DNA of 64,000 nt, taken from NCBI RefSeq assembly GCF_901709675.1, contig NC_051095.1, positions 28,164,956-28,228,955 on the forward strand. The letters are read 5' to 3'. The DNA comes from Syngnathus acus (Eukaryota; Chordata; Actinopteri; Syngnathiformes; Syngnathidae). Position numbers and translations under genes: made by a program. Positions 44,579 through 55,882 of the stretch are shown piece by piece. Position 1 is the first letter of the stretch; every line of letters begins with the position of its first letter. The notes beneath the pieces were generated by a model that was not told the DNA's origin, ran no database searches, and saw nothing but the letters and a program-made list of their open reading frames with translations.

Positions 44579-46055
44579 CAGTGTTTCCCAACCTTTTTTC
44601 ATTCACGGCACACCTTTTCATTGGAAAAAATCTCGCGGCACACCGCCAACAAAAATCTGTTATGCTCCTATACTAAAATCAGTTATATTACAACGAAAGA
44701 CGTAAAGTCCTATTCCTATATATGTGTATGGAGAATCGAATAATTTAATAGAAATACATACTAAATATTCTTGAAATTGTATTCCTTTTTTTAAATAAAA
44801 GTGACAGTTTTTTAAAAAGGGTTTAGACGGTGTAAGAAATAAACTATTTAAAGTGATTGTGATTAAAATAAAAGAATCAACGTGATTTTGTTTTAGACGG
44901 TGTAAGAAATAAACTATTTAAAGTAATTGTGATTAAAATAAAAGAATCAACGTGATTTTGTTTACTGTTTTAGACTAGGTCTATAAATATTACAACAATA
45001 AGAACAAAATCACTTTTAAAGACGCTCTGCTGTTCTGACAGCAGCTGAGTGGCTATCACAGTCGAGGTGTCTCGACTTGACTGTTTATTTTATGTATGTG
45101 AAAAATAACCAATCCAGGTTCTCCGGTTGAACTGCATGCTCTGATTTCCATTGGACCACAAACGCACCACAATCGTCATCGTGTCTGTCACTGTTAGCAA
45201 AAGCACACAGCAACACACACATAAACTGAATATGTGCCGATGCAATACAATCAGACCGACACAATATGAAATCTCAAGATTCTCAGATTCTCCACGCATG
45301 CACGATTAGCAAGTGGCTGACCAGGCCTTGCGCGAACTGACCAGTGGTTTGGCGATCCTGTTTACAATGCGCTCCGTAATTAATATTTGACAATCCCACG
45401 GCACAGCTGAACGTCTCACGGCACACCAGTGTGTGCTGAGTACAGTGTCAGCATTTTTTCTAACTTCTCCATCACTGTCACTTTCGACTTGTCTCGCTAT
45501 CCACAATGACAACGTCGCTGTCAATGCTACCTGCATGGGCATCCCATATACCTGCCGCTGCATCCATGCGTCACCAATTTTCTCGTCTGCAAGCACAAGG
45601 CAAATCGCTACCTGCTGCTGCCACCTTCTGATATGGAAGATATGATTACTCTGCCGGGCGCTACACCACACAGGCGCACAGCTCAGTGGCCTAGTGGTAG
45701 AGTGTCCGCCCTGAGACTGGAAGGTTGTGGGTTCAAACCCCGGCCGGGTCATACCAAAGACTATAAAAATGCTTGGCACTCAGCATTAAGGGTTGGAATT
45801 GGGGGGTTAGATCACCAACTGATTCCCGAGCGCGGCACCGCTGCTGCTCACTGCTCCCCTCTCCCCCAGGGGATGGATTAAAATCACACGGGGATGGGTT
45901 AAATGCAGAGGACAAATTTCACCACACCCAGATGTGTGTGTGACGATCATTGGGACTTTAAAAAAAAAAAAAAAAATTGGAGAATTTCCCACGGCACCCC
46001 TGACAATATTTTGCGGCACACCAGTGTGCCGCGGCACCCTGGCTGAAAAACACTG
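44579..46055. mobile_element. hAT MITE-type element containing a SINE
   Basis: Termini CAGTGTTTCCCAACC and the complement of CAGTGTTTTTCAGCC are flanked by CCCTAGAG (44571-44578 and 46056-46063). A 70-bp tandem pair lies at 44823-44962 and a SINE at 45680-45977. No transposase is recognisable. The right edge is 124 bp before the third Spindly exon. Confidence 0.88.
45680..45977 (+). mobile_element. tRNA-derived SINE with poly-A tail
   Basis: Same family as 17985-18298, with A and B boxes intact, an internal deletion of about 20 nt after CTATAAAAATG, and a poly-A tail in place of the CTTTAA repeats. Confidence 0.85.
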
Positions 46056-46179
46056 CCCTAGAGTATACGTTTGGTCTATTCTTAGTTGTGTGTTTTTTTT
46101 TTTTTTGCTTATATTTTAAATAACAGGGAGCTGTTTGCATTCCCTAAAGTTTTGATTCTCACACATTTATTTCTTATAG

Positions 46180-46374
46180 GTGATACATTTACAATCTGCT
46201 CTGGATGAGTCACAGCTAATTGAGAAACAGCTGACAGAAAAGCTTGACTTACAAACCAAGGTGCTGAATAATAAGATGGATGAGATACGGGTTCTGAATG
46301 AAGACACTCGGAGTTCATGTAAATCTGAGTCCTTGGATCTGCGGAAAACTGTTCTGGAGTTAGAGGACATAAAG
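46180..46374 (+). CDS. spdl1: Spindly, third coding exon (coiled coil)
   Basis: This exon encodes residues 117-181. The acceptor is TTATAG (46174-46179) and the donor is GTGAAG at 46375, phase 0 at both ends. The peptide contains LDESQLIEKQL and a later KMDEIRVLNE stretch, lining up in order with the LDEARLSEKQL and SEELRVMSE blocks I know from vertebrate Spindly. The reading frame is open across all 195 nt and the composition is that of a coiled coil. It resumes the gene after the 16.3-kb TE-filled intron, which argues the insertions are tolerated and the locus is still a working gene rather than a relic. Confidence 0.87.
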
Positions 46375-46465
46375 GTGAAGGAGACATTTATGAGCACTTT
46401 TGTTGCACACAAAATATGGATGTATCGTGTTGTGTGGTAGAGCTTTATTAGTTTTTATCTTGCAG

Positions 46466-46606
46466 TTGGAGTTGGAACTGGCACTAAAGGAATCAAAGTA
46501 CAAAGAGCATCAGCTAGAATTGACCAATAGGGGCCTCCATCACAACCTCAAGCAAACCACAGAGGAGAAAAACAATGAAGCTGCCACCTGGTATGCAGCA
46601 TTGGAG
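46466..46606 (+). CDS. spdl1: Spindly, fourth coding exon (end of CC1 region)
   Basis: This exon encodes residues 182-228. It is separated by a 91-bp intron from the previous exon. The acceptor is CTTGCAG (46459-46465) and the donor GTAAAT at 46607, phase 0. The peptide runs LELELALKESKYKEHQLELT and ends with a TEEKNNEAATWYAALE stretch, matching the region of vertebrate Spindly that ends with a YYNALE motif. The next expected part (the short motif contacting dynactin and the second coiled coil) is not recognised up to 64000. The protein is therefore seen only to about residue 228 of a family length near 600. Confidence 0.85.
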
Positions 46607-46686
46607 GTAAATATTCGGTTGTACTTACTGTGTTGATTTAATTTTGATTTTTTATAAGTCCCACATGTGGAAATTCCATTTTGCAG

Positions 46687-46720
46687 CAGCCAAGAGGTGT
46701 TAGAAAAGAATGGAGCTAAT
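46687..46720 (+). other. Candidate spdl1 mini-exon, frame disrupted
   Basis: A strong acceptor (TTTTGCAG, 46679-46686) and consensus donor (GTAAGT, 46721) bound 34 nt, 80 bp after the fourth exon. Read in phase 0 it gives QPRGVRKEWS and then TAA. Its first residues resemble the Spindly segment that follows the YYNALE motif, but an in-frame stop makes it non-coding as written. Confidence 0.35.
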
Positions 46721-46979
46721 GTAAGTGGCTGAAACTTATCTGCGGCTGGAAGTAAAATAAAAATTATTAATTACAAAAACATAACATGAAATAACAATAT
46801 GACAGAAAATATCACAAAGGATTGACAATAAAACACACAATCCCTATCTCTCCAAAAGGCATCTTTTACAGATAAGTCTGTGTATGATGCACTGCCTGGG
46901 GGTATCATTCGTAAGTCTAAAATTGAAAACCAACTCCTTAATTGTGGATACATTAGAAACTCCTGATATATACCTTGTA

Positions 46980-47150
46980 ATTTACTAGTCGCACTGAACA
47001 TTTTGGCCTAGCGCTGTGAACTAGTATGAATCAACAAATTCATCAATTGATCCATATTTAAGGCGCTCTACAATACAAGGTACACTGTTCTTTTTGTAGT
47101 AAATTTTAAGTTTTTAAGTGTGCCTAATATTGCGGAAAATACCATAAATA
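46980..47150. mobile_element. Family A MITE fragment, right end
   Basis: Contains AAATTCATCAATTGATCCAT and ends GCGGAAAATACCATA, as at the right side of 40789-41658. Otherwise 46721-47547 shows nothing recognisable. Confidence 0.6.
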
Positions 47151-47547
47151 TTAATTTGGGGGTTAAGGAAAATGTGTGGAGACTCAGAGGGAACCTTACA
47201 GAGGAGTTACTCGTGAGAGTTTTTCCAATGGCATGAGTGGTTTGCCCGTAAGTTTCACAAAGGGCCATTAGGATGGATAATCCATGACACAGCTGTGTAT
47301 GGACATTAAATGTTCCTCTGAAATTCTGTTTATCTGGTGTTTAGCACAAAAAGTATTGAAACCTTTTGTATACTGTCGTATACTGCTGTTGTGTTTTTCT
47401 GAACATTAAACAGAATGTTCAGATTTAATTTCTGGTGTGTCTTTTTCAAGTAAATTACATCCAGAGAAGACGATGGGTGGAAAAATGTTGATTTAATGTT
47501 GAGTTCAGCTAGGATGAAGTGAGCTTCTGCTCCTCCTATAGTGCGGG

Positions 47548-47865
47548 AAATCAAAATCACAATCTGCTTTATTGACCAAGTTTGTGCATGTCAAACAGGA
47601 AATTTGACTCCGGTTGACCTCAGCCTCTGTACAACATTTAAGTGACTGACAACATTCAGGTAACTAACAACATTTAAGTGACTAGAGCAGGATGTTATTG
47701 CACAGTGATGACTCTGAGTCTCTATGAGTGGTGAGAGTTCATCAGAGCGACAGCCTGGGGGAAGAAGCTGTGTCTGCCGTTTTTGGTGTACAGCGCTCTG
47801 TAACGCCGTCCGGAGGGGAGGAGTTTGAACAGACTGTGTCCTGGGTGAGAAGGGTCTGCGGACAT
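47548..47865 (-). mobile_element. L2 3' UTR fragment
   Basis: Minus-sense 3' end of the L2 family of 16838-19228: the TTGACCAAGTTTGTGCATG region, then CAGCCTGGGGGAAGAAGCTG and GCCGTCCGGAGGGGAGGAG. It ends at an L2-group tail of a second LINE. Confidence 0.75.
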
Positions 47866-47879
47866 GTTACTTAATAATA

Positions 47880-49540
47880 ATTATCATTAAATTTGTATAG
47901 CGCTGTTCAAAGACCCAAAGACGCTTTCAGGGAAACAAGACGAGGACCAGTGATGTGCGGTGAGGTTCATGACTGGGGAGGTACTGACGTCACCCCCCCC
48001 CCCCCCCCCCCCCATCCCCTCCACTGTAAAATATGTCCGGCACCTAACCGTGTCACAAAAAAGGTTGGGGAACGCTGCTCTAGTGTTATTCATTATTTAA
48101 TTTGAACAATTTTAATTAAAATCTCATATCAGCAGTCTTCACAAATAAAAACACTCAATTAAGCACATGGAATCAAAAACTTGTTTTCGACCGTGCGTAC
48201 CACTCCGTTCCGAAGTCCCGTTGTCCGAATCAAATCTTTTAACTCCGGAGTTGGTCTTCCTTCACCGATGACCTCCTGCTTCGACCGAAAATCCATCGTT
48301 GAAAATTGTTTGGATATGGAATCCTCCATTGTAAAACGAAATGTAAAAACGGGGGAAAAAAAACGAATGTATAACAAAATAAATGGACGACTGCTCCTCA
48401 GTTGCTCACTGTAAATTTGAACTGGAGATCTCTTATTCTACAGGTAGGCGCATGAAGCATCCCGGGATCACTCGCACCCCCTGCCATAAGGCTGGAGAAC
48501 CTTTTTTTCGTAGCCTTTTCAAAGCCGTTTTGTTCATCTAAAGAAACACGACGTTACAGACAGATGACAAAAAACACTAGATATTATATACATCAGCTTA
48601 ACTATGGAAATTAGTTGTTATAGCCACAGTGTTTGAAGTCTTAAACAGCGACATAAAGACAGAAAACAGTTCTGTCTAACTGCATAGCCTATCAACATAG
48701 GCAGCCGTGTGATTACGCAATCCTCAGAGGAGGCTAGACAGGAAGTTGGCTCCTCCGAGCGAATCGTCTTCGGTTTTAAAATAACTATACAAATTCAGCG
48801 ATTTTGGTTCAAAATGATACGAAACTATTGAAATTAAAAGGAAAATGACTCTATATTAAAAACAATTGCATTTGTTTTTCCCCTTTTCATGATGGCAGGG
48901 GCCTCCTCTGACCATACGGCCCTGGGCAGGACGTACAGGATGGGGGAGGAGACGATAGGATAAAGTTAGGAAGAGGACACCAGTTATGGGTAGGGGAGGT
49001 TGTTGGCTTGAGAAAAGAGGTCATTTTTAGACGGGACTTGAATATGGGGAGTGAGGGTGAGTCGTAGACAGATTGAGGGAGAGAGTTCCAGAGTCGGGGT
49101 GCTGTGCAGGAGAAGGCTCTGTCACCGACAGATTTGATTTGGATTTTGGGACTGTCAGACGTAAGGTAGTGGAGGGGACGGGTGGGGCGCTAGGGGATAA
49201 GGAAGTCGGATAGGTAGGGGGGAGCCAGGCGGTGAAGGGCTTTGAAGGTGAGGAGGAGTATCTTCAAGATGATACGCTGCTTGATAGGGACCCAGTGAAG
49301 AGAGTAGAGAATGGGAATGATGTGTTCGCAGGACCGGGTGTGGGTAAGGAGGCAGGCAGCAGAGTTGTGGACTAGTTGAAGTCCATGGAGTGAGCGAGCA
49401 GTGATGCCAGTGAGAAGGGAGCTGCAGTAGTCAAGCTGGGATGAGATGAAGGCATGGATGAGGGATTCAGCAGCAGGGAGAGAGAGGCAGTGTCGGATTT
49501 TGGCGATGCGGCGGAGGTGGAAGTAGGAGGTCTTGAGCTA
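47880..49540 (-). mobile_element. L2-group LINE C-terminus with hAT MITE insertion
   Basis: On the minus strand 49535-49190 encodes LKTSYFHLRRIAKIRHCLSL, LDYCSSLLTGITARSLHGLQ and LAPPYLSDFLIP and then a stop. This is the conserved C-terminal region after the reverse transcriptase in fish L2-type elements. The 3' UTR continues to 47880 with its AT-repeat tail and is interrupted at 47948-48923. The only long frame reported over it (49686-49372) is a shadow frame. Confidence 0.75.
47948..48923. mobile_element. Probable hAT MITE inside the L2 tail
   Basis: Starts CAGTGATGTGCGGTGAGG; the right end complement starts CAGGGCCGTATGGTCAGAGG, an imperfect inverted repeat. Flanks ACGAGGAC and GGCAGGAC match at five of eight positions. 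A run of about 24 C lies at 47990-48013. The same left terminus recurs inverted at 51265-51306. Confidence 0.55.
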
Positions 49541-49699
49541 ACATGAGGGTGGAAGGAAAGTGCCCGGAGAAAACCCACGCAGGCACGGGGAGAACATGAA
49601 AACTCCACACAGGGAGGGCCGTAGGTGGAATTGAGCCTGCACCCTCTGAGCTGTGAGGTGCTGTGCCACCACCTTGATGCCAACAATCGTAAAAGTGAA

Positions 49700-50480
49700 G
49701 TCTATCAGTGTGCGTTTACGGTAAAAACGTCAACAAAACAATTTGCGCCTACTTAATATTCCCCGGTAACGGTGGGAAAACAAAGTCATGGAGAAATATA
49801 GGTTTTTCAATATTTGGTTTGAGGACGCTATATTCAAAGTCTGGCATAGGCAAGCTATTGGTAAAATGCGAGAGGCTTATTGCCATGTCTGTAGAAAAAA
49901 AACCCATTAATATCATTTAGATGGGGCTGAATGTCGTCAGGTCGCACATGTAGTCTAAGCCAACCCAACAGTTAAGGATGCGCCAACAGGTTGGGCAGGT
50001 TAACATTTCAGTGTTTTGCAGTAGCTGGACGGCGACATTACCATAAACTCCACCACTCCCCAGAAAGTCACTACCAGCGGGAATGTTATTAGCATTGCGA
50101 GTACAATGTCAGACGGCAGAAGGCAAACCCTATGCCCCACTTCAACGTTGCTAGCCGAGGTGCTGTGGTACCTGCACACAGCGACCAAATGCCACTCATA
50201 CACCTCCATTGAGGGCATAAAGGAGCCTTTCCGCAATATGTTTAATGATGTTTAATAGCAAAGACAAGACCAGCTACGTAATCAAGTTTGGTTTTGCGCC
50301 ATACTTCAAGGTAGTTACGAGTGTCAACAAAGTCCCGGACCATTCGTCATCATGTTTGATGAAAGTCTCAATATGTGTTCAAAGGAAAACAGATGGACAT
50401 ACACATTTGGTTTTTAGAGAATGACTGTGTGAATCAACATATTTTGGTTCTGAATTTCTGGGACATGCAGGGGCAGATGA
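49700..50480 (+). pseudogene. Degenerate hAT transposase fragment
   Basis: Short frames in order include TKFGFAP-type sequence at 50285-50310 (SYVIKFGFAPYFK) and, in another frame, SEFLGHAG-like sequence near 50450. I associate this order with a fish hAT-like family, with many frameshifts. The terminus CAGTGACGTGTGGTGAGG (complement of 51289-51306) may be its right end. Confidence 0.4.
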
Positions 50481-50659
50481 TCTATCAGAGCATCAAAGGA
50501 AGTCTATTTTCATGTGTAAGAAATAGCGAATCAAGAACAAAAAATAAATATAATACAATACAATGCATGCTAAAAACATACTGTTTTTCTAACTTATCTC
50601 ACCTGCCCCATGTTATACCTCTGGAAAATGTCCAGCCATATTTGTAGTCTAAGGTTGTC

Positions 50660-50785
50660 CGTGTGTGTGTGCGTGTGTGCGTGTGTGTGTGCGCGTGTGC
50701 GCGCGTGTGCGTGTGTGTGTGCGCGCGTGTGCGTGTGTGTGTGTGTGCGCGCGCGCGCGTGTGCGTGCGCGCGCGTGCGTGTGAG
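50660..50785. repeat. GT/GC alternating tract, Z-DNA prone
   Basis: About 125 bp of strictly alternating purine and pyrimidine made of TG and CG steps. Frames over it are artefacts. Confidence 0.92.
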
Positions 50786-51696
50786 AACTGTCAGTAAACA
50801 GTGTTGGTAAAATTACTTCCAAAATGTCATCAATTACAGTTACTAGTTGCCTTTCCAAAAAAGTAATTGAGTTAGTATTGGAATTACTCCTTCATATATG
50901 AAACTAGTCCAAGGGAAAGTAATTATTGCATTACTTTTCCAAAAATGTTCAATTATGTATAAGAATTCAGATTTTTGAGCAGGTGTCATTTCAGTTGCAT
51001 GGAGTAGAACAGCATGGACCAGTACTTCCATTAACTAAATATTTATTGAACAACAATTTAAAGCATAAAATAAATGATACATTGTCATACAACTTCCTGA
51101 TAATTGTTCACACCGGTCAGACATACACAATACACACTTTTCCATTTATTTTTTTTTTACGGCAGAACTCCTCTGATGGGAGGAAAAAAAGTTACAGCAC
51201 GGAATGGCCGACAATTCACTATAGTATGGTAATGTAAACAAGGTCGTGTCTTTGTACAGTCCAACAGCAGTGCCTCCCCAGTCATGAACCTCACCACACG
51301 TCACTGCCTGTGTCCAACTTCTTTAACGCATTAGTTTTTTCTTCTAAGGACAAAGGTGTCTGGACAAATCAGACTCACACCAGATTAGTTCAATTTTAAC
51401 CAATTACTGTATTGGCCCCAATATAAGACGATGTTTTTTGCATTGAAATAAGACTGAAAAAGTGGGGGTCGTCTTACATTCGGGGTCTATACATTATACC
51501 AATTCACAACGCTAGATGGCGCCAGATATCTTTAAAGCAAATGCTGAACTTAACTCCCCAGGCAAAAGCGAACCCCTGTCACGAAGAATAAAAATAAAAA
51601 TAGCGGTAGCACGAAGAAGAAAAATAAAAAATAGCGGTAAGAAAATAGAGAAGAAAATAAGAGAAGAGATAACAGAAAATGGAGAAACTGTTAGAC

Positions 51697-53022
51697 CAGG
51701 GGTGGGCAAACCTTTTGACTCGCGGGCCGAACTGGGTTCTAAATTTGGACCGGAGGGCCGAACCAGTAGCAGATGGACGTAGTGTTTGTGTGAAGTAATA
51801 TAAACGACCTGTAAAGGTCATTGCATAAAAGATTTTGGCCTTTAGTAGGTAGTAAAGCATGGATATTCCAAACAAGTTTTTTGAAAACAAATGCATTTAT
51901 TAACAGCATTAAAAAAAAAAAAAAAAAAATTTACTAAAAAACTGCTATCAGTGATTCTCATAAAATACGACACTGTTATTCATAATAACAGTCTCCATCA
52001 CTTCAGTGCCTGCAGGTCAGATTAATGAAAGATTTTTATCTTATGAGATCACATCAAACGGCAAACCTTCTGACCAAATATATCATCTTGAAGAATCGGT
52101 GAAAGCATACATCCAAATAAAGTAATCAAAACGGCAACACGGTGAGGGGTATCTGAACATCAGAGCAGAGTTTTAACTCACAAACACCTGGTAACAGAGG
52201 TGAGGAAACGGGAAACACTTCCTTAAAGTAAGCCTTAAGAACTTTACAGGTTAAGGTTAGTCGCAAACAGGTGGTGCATCAATGTCCTTGAGCATCCTGC
52301 ATTGTTTGAAAATGAGAATGGTCGCTAGTTTCAATCCCTGCTATGTGTACAAATCATATTCAAAATGCATTTTTTTACAACAAACTTGAGAGCCTCCCCT
52401 TCATTTTCAGTGGGAACAGTGTTGTTGGTCTCCCTTTTTTGCTAGTGCGTCATAGTCTGGAGTAAAATCTGTTGTGGCAATTCTTAGGAGAGATCCGAGG
52501 TGTTGGTCCGTTTACCTCGATCTGTGACGGGTTGATGTTGATGTGGCTGAACGTCACGTCGCGTACGTCGAGCCAAATTGGCCACTCTTTTTTAAACACT
52601 CGGCACTGTGTCCACCTTGCTTTTCCTTGGGCGACTCATTTTAATAGAAGGATTCCAGGGGAAGGTTTGTGGGTGGCTTTAGCGTAAAACTGTATCTGAA
52701 AGCTCAGCGCGCGAATTACAAGAATGCTGTCGTCACAGCCCACGCTCTAAATTCGGGACTAATACAAATAGAGCGCGAGTGCGCCATGTCCGTACTACTG
52801 AGTACGTACACGCACTTGCAAGTGTGCACCGAGCTTTCTGACACGGCTTCCGGTAGTAAATGCGCAGGCGAGCGGTTCCCCATCTACTGGGGAAACGCAG
52901 TTATTGCATGCAAAATGACCAAAAAAAATGTTTAATAATACAATTTATTCAGGGTTGGCGGGCCGGACTAAACGGTCCCGTGGGCCGGATGTGGCCCGCG
53001 GGCCGTAGTTTGCCCACCCCTG
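51697..53022 (-). mobile_element. hAT deletion derivative (GTF2IRD2-like), 8-bp TSD
   Basis: Termini CAGGGGTGGGCAAAC and the complement of CAGGGGTGGGCAAAC are flanked by TGTTAGAC (51689-51696 and 53023-53030). The minus strand carries the same N-plus-C-terminal remnant as 34337-35437 (start near 52643, HMNVN near 52545), so both are deletions of one family although the outer ends differ. It sits at the 5' edge of the Rex3-like LINE. Confidence 0.88.
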
Positions 53023-53030
53023 TGTTAGAC

Positions 53031-54537
53031 TGTTGTTTGTGTCTATGCACCAAACGGCAGCTCAGAGTACCCACCCTTTTTGGAGACCCTGGAAGAAGTG
53101 CTGGAGAGCGCTCCTTCTGGGGACTCCATCGTTCTACTGGGTGACTTCAATGCTCACGTGGGCAATGACAGTGAGACCTGGAAGGGCGTGATTGGAAGGA
53201 ACGGCCCCTCCGATCTGAACCCGAGCGGTGTTCTATTATTGGAACTCTGTGCTCAACACGAATTGTAATAATGAACACCATGTTCAAGCATAAGGGTGTC
53301 CATGTCTGCACTTGGCACCAGGACACCCTAGGCCGCAGTTCGATGATCGACTTTGTAGTCGTGTCATCGGATTTGCGGCCGCATGTTTTGGACACTCGGG
53401 TGAAAAGAGGGGCGGAGCTGTCAACTGATCACCCCCTGTTGGTGGGTTGGCTCCGATGGCAGGGGAAGATGCCGGTCCGACCTGGCAGGCCCAAACGTAC
53501 TGTGAGGGTCTGCTGGGAACGTCTGGCAGAATCCCCTGTCAGGAAGAGCTTCAACTCCCACCTCCGGCAGAGCTTTTCCCACGTCCCGGAGGAGGCGGGG
53601 GACTTTGAGTCCGAGTGGACCTTGTTCCGCGCCTCCATTGTTGAGGCAGCCGACCGGAGCTGTGGCCGTAAGGTCGTTGGTGCCTGTCGTGGCGGCAATC
53701 CCCGAACCCGCCGGTGGACACCGGCGGTAAGGGATGCCGTCAAGCTGAAGAAGGAGTCCTATCGGGCCGTTTTGGCCTGCGGGACTCATGATCAGCTGAC
53801 AGGTACCGGATGGCCAAGCGGAACACAGCTTCAGCAGTAGCTGAGGCAAAAACCCGGGCGTGGGAGGAGTTTGGCGAGGCCATGGAGAATGACTTCCGGA
53901 CGCCTTCAAGGAAATTCTGGTCCACCATCCGGTGTCTTAGGAGGGGGAAGCAGTGCACCGTCAACACTGTTTACAGTGGAGATGGCGTGCTGCTGACCTC
54001 GACTCGGGACGTCATGAGTCGGTGGAGAGAATACTTCGAAGACCTCCTCAGTTCCACCTACACGCCTTCCATTGTGGAAGCAGGGCCTGGAGACTCTGAG
54101 GCGGACTCTCCAATCTCTGGGGTCGAAGTCACTGAGGTAGTTAAAAACCTCCTCAGGGGCAAGGCCCCAGGGGTGGATGAGATCCGCCCGAAGTGCTTAA
54201 AGGTTCTGGATTATGTGGGGCTGTCATGGCTGACATGCCTCTACACCATTGCGCGGACATCGGGGACGGTGCCTCTGGATTGGCAGACTGGGGTGGTGGT
54301 TCCCCTCTTTAAAAAGGGGACTGGAGGGTGTGTTCCAATTACAGGGGACTCACACTCAGCCTCCATGGTAAGGTCTATTCAGGGGTGCTGGAGAGGAGGG
54401 TCCGTTGGGAGGTCGAACCAGTGTGGCTTTCTTCCTGGCTGTGGAACAGTGGACCAGCTCTACACCCTCGGCAGGATCCTCGAGGGGGCATGGGAGTTCG
54501 CTCAACCAGTCCACATGTGTTTTGAGGACTTGGAGAA
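53031..54537 (+). pseudogene. Rex3/RTE-like LINE, endonuclease and RT start
   Basis: Plus-strand fragments of the single RTE-type polyprotein. The apurinic-type endonuclease shows [10 protein letters not shown] (from about 53140) and, after an indel near 53265, SSMIDFVVVSSDLR and STDHPLLVGW. A frameshift near 53805 leads to AKTRAWEEFGEAMENDF. The reverse transcriptase begins with LLRGKAPGVDEIRPKCLK and GVVVPLFKKG, followed by another shift near 54320 to CSNYRGLTLSLHGKVYSG. A hAT inserted at 54538; the LINE resumes at 58062. Together the pieces cover most of the protein but at least three frameshifts inactivate it. Confidence 0.85.
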
Positions 54538-54849
54538 TAGGGGTGGGAATCTTGAGGCACCTCACGATTCAATTAGGATTACGATTCAGAGGCTACGATT
54601 CGATTATAAAACGATTATTGATGCATTTTTAATTTATGTATATGATGCACTTTTTCCATATTTCTTTTTGTCTCACTGAATGAGCATTCATCACTTGCAG
54701 TTAAAAAAACACTGCATTTGTAATAAGAAACAAAGAGTTTATTAACCTTTATGGAAATATCCATTGGAATGCAAATGCATGAACATTTGAACTCTAGTGT
54801 ACAGCTCAAGGTGCTTTTTCATGTGTTACAAATTAAACAAAAGTGCTCT

Positions 54850-55165
54850 TAGGCTTAAATGAGCGACTACTTCAGTACCAACAGCTCAAAACAGTAAATA
54901 AAAAAACTCAAGTCTCATTTTGTATCAGAAGCTTAACAGTACATTCAATTTTCAATCAAATAAATGGTAGAATTTTGTCAAAAGATATTGTTTTTAACCA
55001 CTCAAAACTGCTCTCAGGCTTAAATGAGCGACTACTTCAGTACCAACAGCTTAAAACAGTAAACAAAAAACTCAACTCTCATTTTGTATCAGCAGCTTAA
55101 CAGTACATTCAATTTTCAATAAAATAAATGGTAGCATTTTGTAGAAAAATACTGTTTTAACCAGG
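54850..55165. repeat. 165-bp tandem duplication
   Basis: CTTAAATGAGCGACTACTTC occurs at 54854 and 55019, and the rest of each unit matches. A third, diverged partial unit follows the inner MITE at 55690. Confidence 0.85.
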
Positions 55166-55685
55166 GCTGTGGACTCGGACTCGGGGACTCGGACTCGGTC
55201 GGACTCGGTCATTTTTGCCGGACTCGGTGCTGATTTTGACCGAGTCCACCGAGTCCGACAATAAAAAAAATACGTTAAATTTTATTTTCATCATGCTGCT
55301 GAGAATGCGCGTCGGACACTAACAGCAATGCCAATCAGCCAAGTCAGCGTAGAGCGCCTGTTTTCCGGGCTCAAGTTTATCATGTCTGATCAGCGCGGCG
55401 CGATGAAGGCTGACTTGGTTGAGGCGATTTTGTTCCTAAGAACAAACTCAAGTCGTTGAATTGAAACTTGAAAGTATCTGTTTATTGTATTCGTTTATAT
55501 GTTTAATAAAGACAAAGCCATCACAAAACTGTTGTAATTATTTAGATTTTGATCTAAATTAGCCTTGAATAAAGACTAAGCAGTCACATGAATTAACAGA
55601 AAAAATGGACAGCCGGACTCGGACTCGGTGGTCAAGAGGCCGGACTCGGACTCGGTGCAAAAATCCGACCGAGTCCGCAGCCCTG
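55162..55685 (+). mobile_element. Small hAT element with transposase tail
   Basis: Termini CAGGGCTGTGGACTCGG and the complement of CAGGGCTGCGGACTCGG. Internal repeats of GGACTCGG lie at both ends. A 43-codon frame (55328-55459) reads VSVERLFSGLKFIMSDQRG and VEAILFLRTN, the C-terminal dimerisation segment of a hAT transposase. Target duplication is unclear because the host is itself a tandem repeat. Confidence 0.8.
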
Positions 55686-55882
55686 GACTTTTAACCACTC
55701 AAAAGTGCTCTCAGGGTTAAATGAAAGACAATGTGTACTACTACTTCAGTACAAACGGCTTATAAAAGTGCTTTTCTGCTTTTTAAGTTGTGTAAACATG
55801 AACGAGTTTCCCTGAGGTACAAATAAAAAAACTCAAGTCCATTTGCATCCGAATCAACAATTTGTATGATAGGTCAAGTGTG

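Larger units (their letters stand above)
29872..46179 (+). other. spdl1: 16.3-kb spdl1 intron loaded with transposons
   Basis: This intron joins two in-phase Spindly exons. Sense-strand donor (GTACGG) and acceptor (TTATAG) are canonical. Inside are at least six hAT insertions with 8-bp target duplications, three pogo-like MITEs, a palindrome-rich repeat, L2-type tails, a SINE and a composite repeat. All named elements between 30496 and 46063 lie within it. Confidence 0.85.

Noticed and set aside
49372-49686. 104-codon minus-strand frame
   Set aside because: Shadow of the L2-group C-terminal frame, which has the conserved LDYC and LAPPYLSD motifs in another register.
53271-53840. Host endonuclease gene
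   Set aside because: The SSMIDF and STDHPLLVG motifs belong to the endonuclease of the Rex3-like LINE and the frame is broken on both sides.
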